A DNA stretch of 64,000 nucleotides from Methylocystis echinoides (GCF_027923385.1 NZ_BSEC01000001.1:2244501-2308500); one strand, 5' to 3'; counted from the first letter of the stretch, positions 45,237 to 54,898 are shown. Numbers and translations: made by a program. Notes: a model not told the origin generated them from the sequence alone.

Positions 45237-47156
45237 ATGTTGCTTAAGAAGTGGGCTGTTGGGGGTGTTGCGCTGGGTGCGCTCCTTGCGGCGACCGGTG
45301 CGCAGGCCGTCGACGCCGACGCGATCGACAAGCGCCTGCGCGCCCTGGAGGCGGAGATCTCCAAGCTTCGCAAGGAGGCCAAAGAGGCCAAGGCGCAGGC
45401 AGCGGCCGCGTCGACCAAGGCGACCAATGTCGCCAACGCCGCCGCCAAGGGGCCGGCCGTCGATCCGCATGCGCCGCCGCCGGTTTTCGTGGACGTTCGC
45501 AGAGGCCTCTATATCGAAAGCGAGGACAAGAACTTCGCCTTCAAGGTGGGCGGCCGCCTGTTCGTCGACGGCGGCGGAACCGCGGGCTCACCCGGCAATG
45601 GCTGGCAGAGCAACGTCGGCTTCGGCCAGGCGCGTCTCGAAGTCGAAGGGCGCATGAAGCCCTGGTTCTACAAGATGCAGTACGACTTCGCGAACACCAC
45701 CGTTCAGCTTTGGAACACCAATCTGCCCAACGCGAACACAGAGTTTCTGTGGAGACGAAACTACGTAACCGACCGCAACTTCCTCTGGGGCGGCTGGCGT
45801 GACGCCTATGTTGGCCTCCAGGACCCGCGCCTTTCCGCGCCGTGGCTGGCTGAACCCGTCTATTTCAAGATCGGCAGCCAGTACGAATCCTTCAGCCTCG
45901 AGGCGCTGGCGTCGTCGAAATACCGCGACACCATCGAGCGCCCGCTTGCGGTCGACGCCATCGCCCCCTTCCGCCATCTCGGCGTCGCCGTTGGCATGAT
46001 CGGCAAGGACAACTGGACAGCGCACTTCGGTCTCTATTCGCTGAGCTTCCAGGACCTCAACATGCGGCCGGTCAACACGTCGTCCGGAAATCCGGGCATC
46101 CAGTTCGTCCCGACTTATCCCGGCTGGGGCAGCGACAAGCCTGTGGCCTGGTATCAGCCCTGGGGCGGCGGCGCCTATTGGGAAACGACAGGGCGCGTCA
46201 CCTGGGCGCCGCTTCTGGACGATCATCGACTCGTTCACGTCGGCGTCGCGGGAAGTTATCATCAGCCGAACAGTTCGACCGCCTATACAGACGACCGAAA
46301 TGCGGCTCCGGGCAACCGCCTGGGGGCGGAAGCCAACATCCTCGGCACGAATTTCCTCGGAACGCCGGATCTGTCCTGCGGTCGCTTCGCCCAGGATCCC
46401 TATCTGGCCACGGGTACCTGGACCACCTACAACGCCGCCGGAAACTGCATAAACAACATCGAAAAGCTCGATGTCGAAGCCGCGGCTTCGTACAACAACT
46501 TCTTCGTGCAGGGTGAGTGGCTGCTGGCGAACTACAACCGCAATACGGGCGCGGCTGCTGCGTTTGCGCAGGCTCAATTGGGCGTCAACTCCAACGGATC
46601 GCTGAAGGGCCCTGATACGGGGCTCTATCTCTCCCCGGCCAATTCCCGCTACATCGCCAGCGGCGGCTATGTTCAGGGCGAGTGGTGGATCACTGGTGAA
46701 GAAAAGTCCCAGTCCTATGACATGAAGGACAAGAATGGCGTCACCTTCGGTCAGCTCAAGATCAAGGATCCCTTCTCCAAGGGCGGCTGGGGCGCCTGGG
46801 GTCTGGTCGGGCGCTGGAGCGTTCTCAACCTGAACAACGGCCCCTATCAGGGAGGCAGCCTCTATAACGCCTTGCTCTCGACAGCTCTCGCCGGGCCGCC
46901 CGGCGCGCCCACAACCCCTACGGCCCAGCAGGCGTATGTCACCCAGAACGCCATCATAAACTCGGGCATCTATGGCGGTTACCAGCAGAACGTCACGGCG
47001 GGCGTGAACTGGTACCCGGACAATGGCGTCGCCTTCCAGTTCAACGCGACCCATGTCCTGTCTCTGAAGTCGCCGCTGAACTGGAACAATCAGGCTTCAT
47101 ACGAGAGCGGGTCGCACCCGACCTTCCTGGAGCTGCGCGCGAAGATTTATTTCTAG
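45237..47156 (+). CDS. OprO/OprP-type porin (paralogue 2)
   Basis: A 639-residue outer membrane protein with signal peptide (AVGGVALGALLAATGAQAVD), coiled coil (LRALEAEISKLRKEAKEAKA) and barrel. It shares long identical stretches with the porin at 39933-41828, such as GQARLEVEGRMKPWFYK, DNWTAHFGLYSLSFQDLN-like and GYQQNVTAGVNWYPDNG, and differs mainly in loops. The codons GTG-ATG overlap at the start; the ATG is chosen because GGAGAG stands five bases before. It ends with aromatic IYF and has a strong terminator. Confidence 0.88.
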   Translation: MLLKKWAVGGVALGALLAATGAQAVDADAIDKRLRALEAEISKLRKEAKEAKAQAAAASTKATNVANAAAKGPAVDPHAPPPVFVDVRRGLYIESEDKNFAFKVGGRLFVDGGGTAGSPGNGWQSNVGFGQARLEVEGRMKPWFYKMQYDFANTTVQLWNTNLPNANTEFLWRRNYVTDRNFLWGGWRDAYVGLQDPRLSAPWLAEPVYFKIGSQYESFSLEALASSKYRDTIERPLAVDAIAPFRHLGVAVGMIGKDNWTAHFGLYSLSFQDLNMRPVNTSSGNPGIQFVPTYPGWGSDKPVAWYQPWGGGAYWETTGRVTWAPLLDDHRLVHVGVAGSYHQPNSSTAYTDDRNAAPGNRLGAEANILGTNFLGTPDLSCGRFAQDPYLATGTWTTYNAAGNCINNIEKLDVEAAASYNNFFVQGEWLLANYNRNTGAAAAFAQAQLGVNSNGSLKGPDTGLYLSPANSRYIASGGYVQGEWWITGEEKSQSYDMKDKNGVTFGQLKIKDPFSKGGWGAWGLVGRWSVLNLNNGPYQGGSLYNALLSTALAGPPGAPTTPTAQQAYVTQNAIINSGIYGGYQQNVTAGVNWYPDNGVAFQFNATHVLSLKSPLNWNNQASYESGSHPTFLELRAKIYF

Positions 47157-47200
47157 TCGTTGCGCGCGCCGGCTGCGCCCTCGGGCGCAGCCGCCAAAGA

Positions 47201-47233
47201 AAAAGCGTCCGGCGCGAGGCGGACGCTTTTTTT
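47201..47233 (+). terminator. Intrinsic terminator after third porin
   Basis: Arms AAAAGCGTCC and GGACGCTTTT with a GGCGCGAGGC loop, followed by more Ts. It lies 45 bp after the porin stop and before the convergent next gene. Confidence 0.9.
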
Positions 47234-47249
47234 GTTTTGGCCGCGCCGG

Positions 47250-47618
47250 CTATTTCTTGCCGAGCGCGCCGGTCGCGGAGCTGACGAGCTGCTCGATGAC
47301 ATAGAGGTTGAAACTCACCTTGGACGCGAGTCCCGTCACGCAAATGGTCTTGAGCTGGTCCATCTTGTCGTCCGGCGGCCGGTCGTAACTGATGATGAGA
47401 ACCTGCGTCCCGCTGGTCCAGACGCCATGGGTCTTGCCATCGGCGCTCACGCCACGCAGAAGCTCCGCGAAATTATGCTCCGAGATATATTTCTCGACCT
47501 TGGCCTTGTCCTGGCAGCCGCTGATCTCCGGCGTCGACTTTGGCGACGCGGTTTGCGCGCGCGCGGGGGCGGCGGCGAGGATGAGGCAAAAGGCGCAAAC
47601 GGCTCCGGTTCTATTCAC
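47250..47618 (-). CDS. Small exported protein, unknown function
   Basis: A 122-residue protein with a short signal peptide (AVCAFCLILAAAPARAQT). The mature region contains SGCQDKAKVEKYI, SEHNFAELLRGVS and VWTSGTQVLIISYDRP, with a second cysteine in KTICVTG. The GTG start follows GGAG; the long upstream frame is not coding-like. I do not recognise the family. It is convergent with the third porin. Confidence 0.6.
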   Translation of the reverse strand: MNRTGAVCAFCLILAAAPARAQTASPKSTPEISGCQDKAKVEKYISEHNFAELLRGVSADGKTHGVWTSGTQVLIISYDRPPDDKMDQLKTICVTGLASKVSFNLYVIEQLVSSATGALGKK

Positions 47619-47968
47619 CTGACATTCTCCGGGAATTCTAACTTGGAAGCGGGGGAGGCCGGCTCCGGTCGAGTAGACCATATTCGCCGAGAGGGCTGAA
47701 GAGCGGCGCGCATGCGCATCGGGGCGGCGGCAATGAAGCATTGACCCGCGCGCGCGCCTCCTGTAGAAGCACAAACGCTGCGCCGCAGCATGAGGCGCTC
47801 CAGCCGCGTAGATCGGACAGGCCCGTTTGGCCCGCCGACCAGCTGTCGAGCCTCTCCTTACGCTTCAATTGACGGCCCGATACGCGGGGCAGGTCTCCCT
47901 TTTTACCGGATCGACCCAACCGCGCTCACACGGGCCGCGTCGCGCGATTCCATCTTGAAAGACGCTCA
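47619..47968. other. Gene-free 350-bp stretch before helicase gene
   Basis: I see no supported gene, repeat or terminator here. It contains the upstream region of the DEAD-box helicase gene and of the divergent exported-protein gene. Long untranslated leaders are common for such helicases, but no specific element can be named. Confidence 0.3.
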
Positions 47969-49315
47969 GTGACAAAATTTTCCGATCTCGGCCTCGCCGA
48001 GATTCTGCTTCGCGCTCTCGATCGCGAAGGCTATGAAACCCCGACTTCCATCCAGGCTCAGGCCATCCCCTATCTGATGCAGGGCCGCGACCTTCTCGGC
48101 ATCGCCCAGACCGGCACCGGCAAGACCGCCGCCTTCGCCCTTCCGATTCTGGAGCGCCTCGCCGCAGAGCCGCGCCGCCCGGCTCCCTTCACCGCCCGCG
48201 CGCTGGTGCTGGCCCCGACCCGCGAACTCGCGGCGCAGATTGCGGACAGTTTCCGCGCCTATGGTCAGTTCATGCGCCCCAGCGTCGGCGTGATCGTCGG
48301 CGGCGTTTCGCATCGTCCGCAAAACGACATGCTGGCGCGCGGCCTCGACGTGCTCGTCGCGACGCCGGGCCGTCTGCTCGATCATATCGCGAGCGGCCGC
48401 ATGCGGCTTGCGTCCACTGAAGTGCTCGTGCTCGACGAAGCCGATCACATGCTCGATCTCGGCTTCATCGTGCCGATCCGCCAGATCGTCGCCAAGCTGC
48501 CGAAGAAGCGCCAGACGCTGCTGTTCTCCGCCACCATGCCGAAGGAGATCGCCGGCCTCGCGCAGGACATGCTGAACAATCCGGCGCAGGTTTCCGTCAC
48601 GCCGGTGGCGACGACCGCCGAGCGCGTTGACCAGCATGTTTTCTTCGTCGACGGCGGCGCCAAGCGCGATCTGCTGATCGAATTGATGAACGACGCCGAT
48701 ATTTCGCGCGCCATCGTCTTCACCCGCACCAAGCGCGGCGCCGATCGCGTGGCGCAGCATCTCGACGCCGCCGGCGTCGGGGCCGAGGCGATCCACGGCA
48801 ACAAGAGCCAGAGCCAGCGCATTCGCGCCCTCGACTCCTTCCGCAAGGGCCGCACGCGCGTTCTCGTCGCGACCGATATCGCCGCGCGCGGCATCGACGT
48901 CGACGGCGTGTCGCATGTCGTCAATTACGAATTGCCGGAGACGCCGGAGGCTTACGTGCACCGTATCGGCCGCACGGCGCGCGCGGGCGCCTCGGGTCGG
49001 GCGATTTCGCTTTGCGAAAATGGCGAACGGCCGTTGCTGCGGCAGATCGAAAAGCTCACCCGCCAGTCGCTGCCGGTCACCGACCGCCGCAGCGCCGACC
49101 AGCGTCACGACGACGCGCAGCCGGCGCGCCGCGTTCCGCGCGGGGGCGCGCCGAAAGCCCACGCCCATGCCGGCGCCCGCAACGCGTCGAAACATCCGCG
49201 CCGCGAGGGCCATCACAGCGACGGCCATCATCCCGCCGGCCCCCGTCCGGCGCGGCCCGGCAATGGCCAGAAGCGCCGCGCCTTTGGCGGCGGCAATCGC
49301 GCGCCTCAGGGTTGA
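47969..49315 (+). CDS. rhlE: DEAD-box RNA helicase, RhlE type
   Basis: A 448-residue RNA helicase. Motifs are in order: Q-motif TPTSIQ-like, AQTGTGKTAAF (I), APTRELAAQI (Ia), LVATPGRLLD (Ib), VLDEADHMLD (II), FSATMP (III), RIVFTRTKRGADRVAQ-like (IV), ATDIAARGIDV (V) and HRIGRTARAG (VI). The C-terminal tail is basic and low-complexity, as in RhlE. It unwinds RNA in ribosome assembly or mRNA decay. The start is a GTG. A family B repeat follows. Confidence 0.94.
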   Translation: MTKFSDLGLAEILLRALDREGYETPTSIQAQAIPYLMQGRDLLGIAQTGTGKTAAFALPILERLAAEPRRPAPFTARALVLAPTRELAAQIADSFRAYGQFMRPSVGVIVGGVSHRPQNDMLARGLDVLVATPGRLLDHIASGRMRLASTEVLVLDEADHMLDLGFIVPIRQIVAKLPKKRQTLLFSATMPKEIAGLAQDMLNNPAQVSVTPVATTAERVDQHVFFVDGGAKRDLLIELMNDADISRAIVFTRTKRGADRVAQHLDAAGVGAEAIHGNKSQSQRIRALDSFRKGRTRVLVATDIAARGIDVDGVSHVVNYELPETPEAYVHRIGRTARAGASGRAISLCENGERPLLRQIEKLTRQSLPVTDRRSADQRHDDAQPARRVPRGGAPKAHAHAGARNASKHPRREGHHSDGHHPAGPRPARPGNGQKRRAFGGGNRAPQG

Positions 49316-49431
49316 CCCCCACCCCAACCCTCCCCCGCTTCGCGGGAGAGGGAGCGGATACGGGCCTTCATCAGCACTGCTGATCGCGAGCGTCCCCTCT
49401 CCCGCGAAGCGGGGGAGGGACAGGGAGGGGG
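49316..49431. repeat. Palindromic intergenic repeat (family B), second copy
   Basis: The same element as 3710-3826 in reverse orientation. Ends CTCCCCCGCTTCGCGGGAGA and TCTCCCGCGAAGCGGGGGAG, with the shared middle CTGATCGCGAGCGTCCCC. It lies between the helicase gene and glpD, directly after the helicase stop. Confidence 0.88.
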
Positions 49432-49500
49432 CCTGTCCGCCATCGCAACTTGCGTCTTTCCTGCGCCGCCATAGATTGGTTGCGCAGGAAAGGCGGGCGC

Positions 49501-50961
49501 ATGATCTTCGATCTCCTCATCGTCGGCGGCGGGATCAACGGCTGCGCCATTGCGCGTGACGCCGCGGGGCGGGGCCTTTCGGTGCGCCTCGTCGAACAGC
49601 AGGATCTCGCCAGCGGAACCTCATCCGCCTCCACCAAACTCATTCACGGCGGCCTGCGCTATCTCGAACTCTACGAGTTTCGACTCGTGCATGAGGCGCT
49701 CGCCGAACGCGAGCTTCTGCTCGCCGCCGCGCCGCATATCATCTGGCCGCTGAAATTCGTGCTGCCCCATGAAAAGGGCCTGCGCCCCGTTTGGATGCTG
49801 CGGCTCGGTCTCTTTCTCTACGACCATCTCGCGCGCCGCAAGCGGCTAGAGGGGTCGCATATGGTCTCGCTGAAAGGCAATGCGCTCGGCGCGCCCCTGC
49901 GCGATTCCTACAATGTCGGATTCACTTACGCCGATTGCTGGGTCGAGGATTCACGCCTCGTGGTGATGAATGCGCTCGACGCCAAGGAACGCGGCGCGAC
50001 GATCAGCGTCGGCGCGCGGCTCACGCAGGCGCGTCGCGAGAATGGCCGCTGGCTGGCCACCCTCGAAGACGGAACGCAGCTGGAGGCGCGCGCGCTCGTC
50101 AACGCCGCCGGGCCATGGGTCTCGCAGGTCATCGAGGACGCGCTGCATGTGCCCGCGCGCAAGCATGTGCGGCTCGTGAAGGGCTCGCATCTCGTCACGC
50201 GCAAGCTCTACGACGGACCGCACGCCTACATCCTGCAAAACCCCGACGGCCGCATCGTCTTCGCCATTCCCTATGAGCAGGACTTCACGCTGATCGGCAC
50301 GACCGACGTTCCCTATGCCGGCGCGCCGGGCGCGGTCGGCATCAGTGACGCGGAGACGGATTACCTCCTCGACTCGGTCAACCATTTCCTGCGGACGCCG
50401 GTGACGCGTGACGACATTGTGTGGAGCTATGCCGGCCTACGGCCGCTCTACGACGACGGTGCGCTCAACGCCTCCGTGGTGACGCGCGATTACGCTTTCG
50501 ATCTCGACGCTCCCGAGGGCCTCGCCCCGGCGCTGTCGATCTTCGGCGGCAAGATCACCACGGCGCGACGGCTCGCGGAGCATGCGCTCGACGACCTCGC
50601 GCCCTTTCTGCCGCCGCATGGCGCTTCATGGACCGCGGAGGGCGTTTTTCCCGGCGGCGAGGCGTCCTTCGAGGAGGTCGTCGCGAAACTCGAAAGCGAG
50701 AAGCCTTTCCTCGGCCCGGCGCTGATCCATCGACTCGCGCGCGCCTATGGCGCGCGCGCGGAAAAGTTTCTCAAACAGGCGCATGCGATCGAGGACCTCG
50801 GTCGCGCTTTCGGCGGCGGCCTGACCGAGGCGGAGCTGGGATATTTGATCGAAAACGAATGGGCGCGCAAAGCTGACGACGTGCTGTGGCGCCGCTCGAA
50901 ACTGGGGCTGCATATGAGCGCGGAGGAGCAGCAGGCCTTGGCGGCGCATATGGGAGGGTGA
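49501..50961 (+). CDS. glpD: Aerobic glycerol-3-phosphate dehydrogenase
   Basis: A 486-residue FAD enzyme that oxidises glycerol-3-phosphate to DHAP and passes electrons to quinone at the inner membrane. LLIVGGGINGCAIARDAAG (FAD motif at the N-terminus), LASGTSSASTKLIHGGLRYLE and the GGKITTAR region are diagnostic. The start is the ATG one codon before IFDLLIVGGG. No glycerol transport or kinase gene is near. A palindromic repeat follows. Confidence 0.95.
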   Translation: MIFDLLIVGGGINGCAIARDAAGRGLSVRLVEQQDLASGTSSASTKLIHGGLRYLELYEFRLVHEALAERELLLAAAPHIIWPLKFVLPHEKGLRPVWMLRLGLFLYDHLARRKRLEGSHMVSLKGNALGAPLRDSYNVGFTYADCWVEDSRLVVMNALDAKERGATISVGARLTQARRENGRWLATLEDGTQLEARALVNAAGPWVSQVIEDALHVPARKHVRLVKGSHLVTRKLYDGPHAYILQNPDGRIVFAIPYEQDFTLIGTTDVPYAGAPGAVGISDAETDYLLDSVNHFLRTPVTRDDIVWSYAGLRPLYDDGALNASVVTRDYAFDLDAPEGLAPALSIFGGKITTARRLAEHALDDLAPFLPPHGASWTAEGVFPGGEASFEEVVAKLESEKPFLGPALIHRLARAYGARAEKFLKQAHAIEDLGRAFGGGLTEAELGYLIENEWARKADDVLWRRSKLGLHMSAEEQQALAAHMGG

Positions 50962-50962
50962 C

Positions 50963-51088
50963 CCCTCATCCGTCGCCGCTTCGCAGCGCCGCCTTCTCCC
51001 GCAAGGGGAGAAGGGGAGATCACGAATCTCGCAGCAAAACCCTTCTCCCCTTGCGGGAGAAGGTGGCGCGAAGCGCCGGATGAGGGGG
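50963..51088. repeat. Palindromic intergenic repeat (family C)
   Basis: Two inverted arms around a short centre: CCCTCATCCG with CCTTCTCCCGCAAGGGGAGA on the left and TTCTCCCCTTGCGGGAGAAG with CGGATGAGGG on the right. Typical intergenic repeat of alphaproteobacteria, between convergent glpD and the acyl-CoA dehydrogenase gene. Confidence 0.85.
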
Positions 51089-51171
51089 CCTATTCCGATG
51101 AATCCCTCGTCCGTCGCCGCGTTCTGCGAAGGCGTTCGAACACCAGCAAGTTACCGTCTCAAGTTGCAGCC

Positions 51172-52905
51172 CTAACCCACCAGCACGCTCCGCGCCTCCG
51201 TCACCGACGCCGCTCCCTCCATCACCATGCGCGCCAGTCCCGGCGCCGCGACCGCGATGTTCTTCGCGAAGAAATGCGAGAGCGTTTCATAACGCGCCGC
51301 ATTGGGATCATTCTCCCGGCACGCCAGCCGCGCGCCTTTCTCCAGCAGCGTACCGCCGCGCGCCAATGCGAACAGACGCAGATAAGGCGTCGCGCCGGCG
51401 AGGCCCTGCGCCGGCGCCTCCTTCATTGCCTTCGCCATGAAGACGCTCGCCTGCGCCAGCGCCTCGACCGCCTCGGCAAGCGCGGCATAATCGCTTTCCG
51501 CGGCGATCGCGCGCATGTCCGCGATCTCGCGGCGCACGGCCGCGCCGCCGGACATCGCCAGCTTGCGTCCGGCGAGGTCGATGGCCTGAATGCCGTTGGT
51601 TCCTTCGTAAATCGCGCAGATGCGCGCGTCGCGCATGAGCTGGGCGACGCCGGTCTCCTCGATATAGCCCATGCCGCCATAGACCTGCACGGCGAGCGAG
51701 GTCGCTTCATTGCCGATGTCGGTCGAGAAGGCCTTGGCGACGGGCGTCAGCAGGCCCGCGCGTTCGTCGGCCTCCATCGCCCGCGCGGGATCGGTCTCGC
51801 GACGGGCGCGGTCGATCGAGGCGGCGGTCTCGAAACAGATGGCGCGGGCGGCGGCGGTCAGGCTCGCCATGGTCAGCAGCATGCGCGCGACATCCGGGTG
51901 TTCGACAATGGCGCTCGTGTCCGAGGCCCCCGGCGCGCGGCCCTGCCGGCGCTCGCGCGCATAGGCCAGCGCCGCCTGCGTCGCACGCTCGGCCAGCGCC
52001 ACGCCCTGAACGCCCACGGAGAGGCGGGCGTTGTTCATCATGGTGAACATGCAGGCGAGACCGTTATTCTCTTCGCCGATGAGGAAGCCGGTAGCGTCCT
52101 CGTAGATCATCGTGCAGGTCGGCGAGCCATGGATGCCGAGCTTGTGCTCGATGCCCGCGCAGCGCAGCGCGTTGCGGCGTGTAAAGGCGCCGGCGTCGTC
52201 CGGCAGGAATTTGGGCGCCAGGAAAAGCGAAATGCCTTTCACGCCGGGCGGCGCGTCCGGGAGGCGGGCGAGAACGAGATGCAGGATATTATTGGCAAGA
52301 TCGTGCTCGCCATAGGTGATGAAAATCTTCTGTCCGCTGATCCGGTAGGAGCCGTCGGCGTTGCGCTCGGCGCGCGTGCGCAGAAGCGCGAGATCCGAGC
52401 CCGCCTGCGGCTCGGTGAGGTTCATCGTCGCGGTCCATTCGCCGCTGACGATCCGGGCGAGATAGGTCGCCTTCAGCGCGTCGCTGGCGTGCGACTCCAG
52501 CGCCTCGATGCCGCCGTGGCTGAGCAGCGGACACAGCGCGAAAGCGATGTTGGTCGCGTTCCAGATTTCCGTGCAGGCGGCGTTGAGCAGGGCAGGGAGG
52601 CCCATGCCGCCGTGGGCCGGATCGGCGGCGATGGCGTTCCAGCCGCCCGCGCGCCACTGGTCATAGGCGTCCCGCCAGCCGGGCGGGGTGGCGACGGCGC
52701 CCTCCGTGAAGCGCGATCCGACGCGGTCGCCGATCCGGTCGAGCGGCAGCAACTGCCCTTCGGCGAATTTGGCGGCTTCCTCGAGCGTCTGCTCGGCCAG
52801 CCCGCCGGCGATATCCGCATGAACCCCGCCGGCGTCGAACGCCTCCCGGCCCGCCGCGAGACGCAGAGAAAAGATGAGGTCCTGAAGCGGCGTGCGATAG
52901 GTCAT
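51172..52905 (-). CDS. Acyl-CoA dehydrogenase (long, DmdC/AidB-like form)
   Basis: A 577-residue FAD enzyme. MNLTEPQAGSDLALL and GQKIFITYGEHD are the acyl-CoA and FAD-binding regions; the catalytic Glu is in IYEGTNGIQAIDL. The extra C-terminal domain of about 150 residues marks the long subgroup that includes 3-methylmercaptopropionyl-CoA dehydrogenase (DmdC) and related fatty-acyl enzymes. The actual acyl substrate cannot be given. No other beta-oxidation gene is adjacent. Confidence 0.92.
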   Translation of the reverse strand: MTYRTPLQDLIFSLRLAAGREAFDAGGVHADIAGGLAEQTLEEAAKFAEGQLLPLDRIGDRVGSRFTEGAVATPPGWRDAYDQWRAGGWNAIAADPAHGGMGLPALLNAACTEIWNATNIAFALCPLLSHGGIEALESHASDALKATYLARIVSGEWTATMNLTEPQAGSDLALLRTRAERNADGSYRISGQKIFITYGEHDLANNILHLVLARLPDAPPGVKGISLFLAPKFLPDDAGAFTRRNALRCAGIEHKLGIHGSPTCTMIYEDATGFLIGEENNGLACMFTMMNNARLSVGVQGVALAERATQAALAYARERRQGRAPGASDTSAIVEHPDVARMLLTMASLTAAARAICFETAASIDRARRETDPARAMEADERAGLLTPVAKAFSTDIGNEATSLAVQVYGGMGYIEETGVAQLMRDARICAIYEGTNGIQAIDLAGRKLAMSGGAAVRREIADMRAIAAESDYAALAEAVEALAQASVFMAKAMKEAPAQGLAGATPYLRLFALARGGTLLEKGARLACRENDPNAARYETLSHFFAKNIAVAAPGLARMVMEGAASVTEARSVLVG

Positions 52906-53028
52906 TTTGTCCTCTGCTGGGTCGAATCACGCCTTCGAATTTAGGGCGCCTTGCGACAAGGTTCCGGCTTTTCGAGTGGGGCGCGGAAGGCGTAAAAGCG
53001 GGGGCATTACAAAACAAGAGGCCGCACC

Positions 53029-53253
53029 ATGCCGCTCTACGCTTTCCGCTGCCAGACCTGCGCCCATGAGTTCGAAACGCTCGCCCGTTTCGAGGAAACG
53101 CCCGAATGCCCGGCTTGCGGCGGCGCCCATGTCGAGCGCCAGCTGTCGCTGATCGCCAAGCCGGCCGCCGGCGGCGACGCCGGCGCGGGCGAGAGCTGCG
53201 CCGCCATGGCGGGCGGCGCGCCTTGCGCGGGCTGCCCCGCGCTCGCCGGATGA
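53029..53253 (+). CDS. FmdB-type zinc-ribbon protein
   Basis: A 74-residue protein with two C-x2-C pairs (FRCQTCAHEFE and PECPACGGAHV) of the FmdB putative regulatory family. The tail is Ala/Gly-rich with three more cysteines. It overlaps the next gene by four bases (ATGA), so the two are co-translated. Function of the family is not settled. Confidence 0.9.
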   Translation: MPLYAFRCQTCAHEFETLARFEETPECPACGGAHVERQLSLIAKPAAGGDAGAGESCAAMAGGAPCAGCPALAG

Positions 53254-54143
53254 CCGAGGCGGAAACCCTTCTCGGCGCCCGACGTCTCTTCGTGCCGGCG
53301 AATGGGCTGACCTTCGAGGTCTTCGAGGCCGGCGAGGGCGACCGGCTTGCGCTTCTGCTGCATGGCTTTCCGCAGCATGCGGTGATGTGGCGGGGGCTGG
53401 TCGCGCCGCTCGTCGCGATGGGATACCGCGTCTGGGTCGTCAATCAGCGCGGCTATGGCGCGACCACTCGCCCGGCGGGGCGCGCGCATTACGCGGCAGA
53501 GGCGCTGACCGGCGACGTCGTCGGCCTCATCGACGCCTCGGGCGCGCGCGACGTGACGCTCGTGGGTCATGACTGGGGCGGTCTGATCGCCTGGGTCGTG
53601 GCGATCCGGCGTCTGCGGCCGCTCTCGGCGCTGGTCGCCGTCAATATTCCGCACCCTCTCTGTTTCAAGGCGGCGCTACGCGGTTTCCGCCAGAGGCTCA
53701 GATCCTATTACGTCGCCTTGTTTCAGATTCCTGTCCTGCCCGATCTGTTGCTGTCCGCCGGACGCGGCTGGTTCACGGAGCTTCTCATCCGCCGCGCCGC
53801 GGGACGGCCTTCGTCGATCCCGCCGGCGGCGATGGACATCTACCGGGCGAACGCCGCGGCGCCCGGCGCGGCAACGGCCATGCTGAACTGGTATCGCCGC
53901 GCCGCGCCGGATCTTTTCCGCGCCCGCGACCTCGATAAGCCGGTGGAGACGCCCGTCTTCATCATATGGGGAACCGACGACGTTGCGTTGGGGGAGGAAT
54001 GTCTCGATGGAACTGAACGTTACGTGCGGAATTTAAGGGTTGCGCGGCTGCCGGGCGTCAGCCATTTCTCGCCCGAGGACGCGCCTGAACAGATGCGGGA
54101 GATTCTGGAGGATTTTCTCCGCGGGGGGATTTCGCGTGAATAA
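53250..54143 (+). CDS. Alpha/beta hydrolase (epoxide-hydrolase-like)
   Basis: A 297-residue hydrolase. LLLHGFPQHAVMW holds the oxyanion HG motif, VGHDWGG the Asp nucleophile, and GVSHFSPEDAPEQM the catalytic His. A typical epoxide hydrolase/haloalkane dehalogenase fold; substrate unknown. The ATG overlaps the FmdB stop. A DUF-like C-terminal extension is absent. Confidence 0.9.
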   Translation: MTEAETLLGARRLFVPANGLTFEVFEAGEGDRLALLLHGFPQHAVMWRGLVAPLVAMGYRVWVVNQRGYGATTRPAGRAHYAAEALTGDVVGLIDASGARDVTLVGHDWGGLIAWVVAIRRLRPLSALVAVNIPHPLCFKAALRGFRQRLRSYYVALFQIPVLPDLLLSAGRGWFTELLIRRAAGRPSSIPPAAMDIYRANAAAPGAATAMLNWYRRAAPDLFRARDLDKPVETPVFIIWGTDDVALGEECLDGTERYVRNLRVARLPGVSHFSPEDAPEQMREILEDFLRGGISRE

Positions 54144-54301
54144 TGGTCTTCCGGGCGATTTGAGCAGTTGACTTGCTGGGCTTTCGTGAGAATCTCCCGT
54201 ACTTCTAAATACCAGCCGGAAGAGCGCCTGCATGCGCGTCGGCTGGTTCCGATATCTGATCCAAGGCCGAGTTTTTCGGCCCCTGCCAAGGAGAGTGATC
54301 C

Positions 54302-54841
54302 ATTCGCCGGCCAATGAAGAGCATCGCGGCGCCGCAGAAGGAAGGCCCCCGCATCAACCGTGAAATCCGCGTGCGCGAAGTGCAGCTGATCGATTCAGAA
54401 GGCAAGAATCACGGCGTCGTCCAATTTCCGGACGCACTCGCCCTGGCCGAGCAGGCCGGGCTGGATCTTGTCGAGATCGCCCCGAACTCCACGCCCCCCG
54501 TCTGCAAGATCCTCGACTATGGCCGCTTCCGCTTCGCCGAGCAGAAAAAGGCCGCCGAGGCGCGCAAGAAGCAGAAGGTTGTCGAGGTCAAGGAGATAAA
54601 GCTGCGCCCCGGCATTGACGAACACGACTACGACGTCAAGATGAAGGCGGTTCGCCGCTTCTTCGAGGAAGGCGACAAGGTCAAGGTGACGCTGCGTTTT
54701 CGTGGGCGCGAAATCGCCCATCAGGACATTGGCTATCGCCTGATGACCCGCGTGAAGAGCGAAACCGCCGAAATGGCGAAAGTCGAGCTCGAGCCGTCGA
54801 TGGAAGGACGGCAGATGGTTATGGTTCTCGCGCCGAGGTAA
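54302..54841 (+). CDS. infC: Translation initiation factor IF-3, ATT start
   Basis: A 179-residue factor that binds the 30S subunit and checks start codons. [36 protein letters not shown] and [13 protein letters not shown] are typical. The start is the rare ATT: AAGGAG (54288-54293) lies eight bases before it, whereas the first ATG is 20 bases away. ATT lets IF-3 control its own synthesis, as in E. coli. A GGCCGAGTTTTTCGGCC hairpin precedes the ribosome site. Confidence 0.88.
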   Translation: MRRPMKSIAAPQKEGPRINREIRVREVQLIDSEGKNHGVVQFPDALALAEQAGLDLVEIAPNSTPPVCKILDYGRFRFAEQKKAAEARKKQKVVEVKEIKLRPGIDEHDYDVKMKAVRRFFEEGDKVKVTLRFRGREIAHQDIGYRLMTRVKSETAEMAKVELEPSMEGRQMVMVLAPR

Positions 54842-54898
54842 GGGCGCTTTGCCCGCTTTGTGGCGGCGGCGGGCCGGGGAAGGGCTGGGGTTTTGAAT

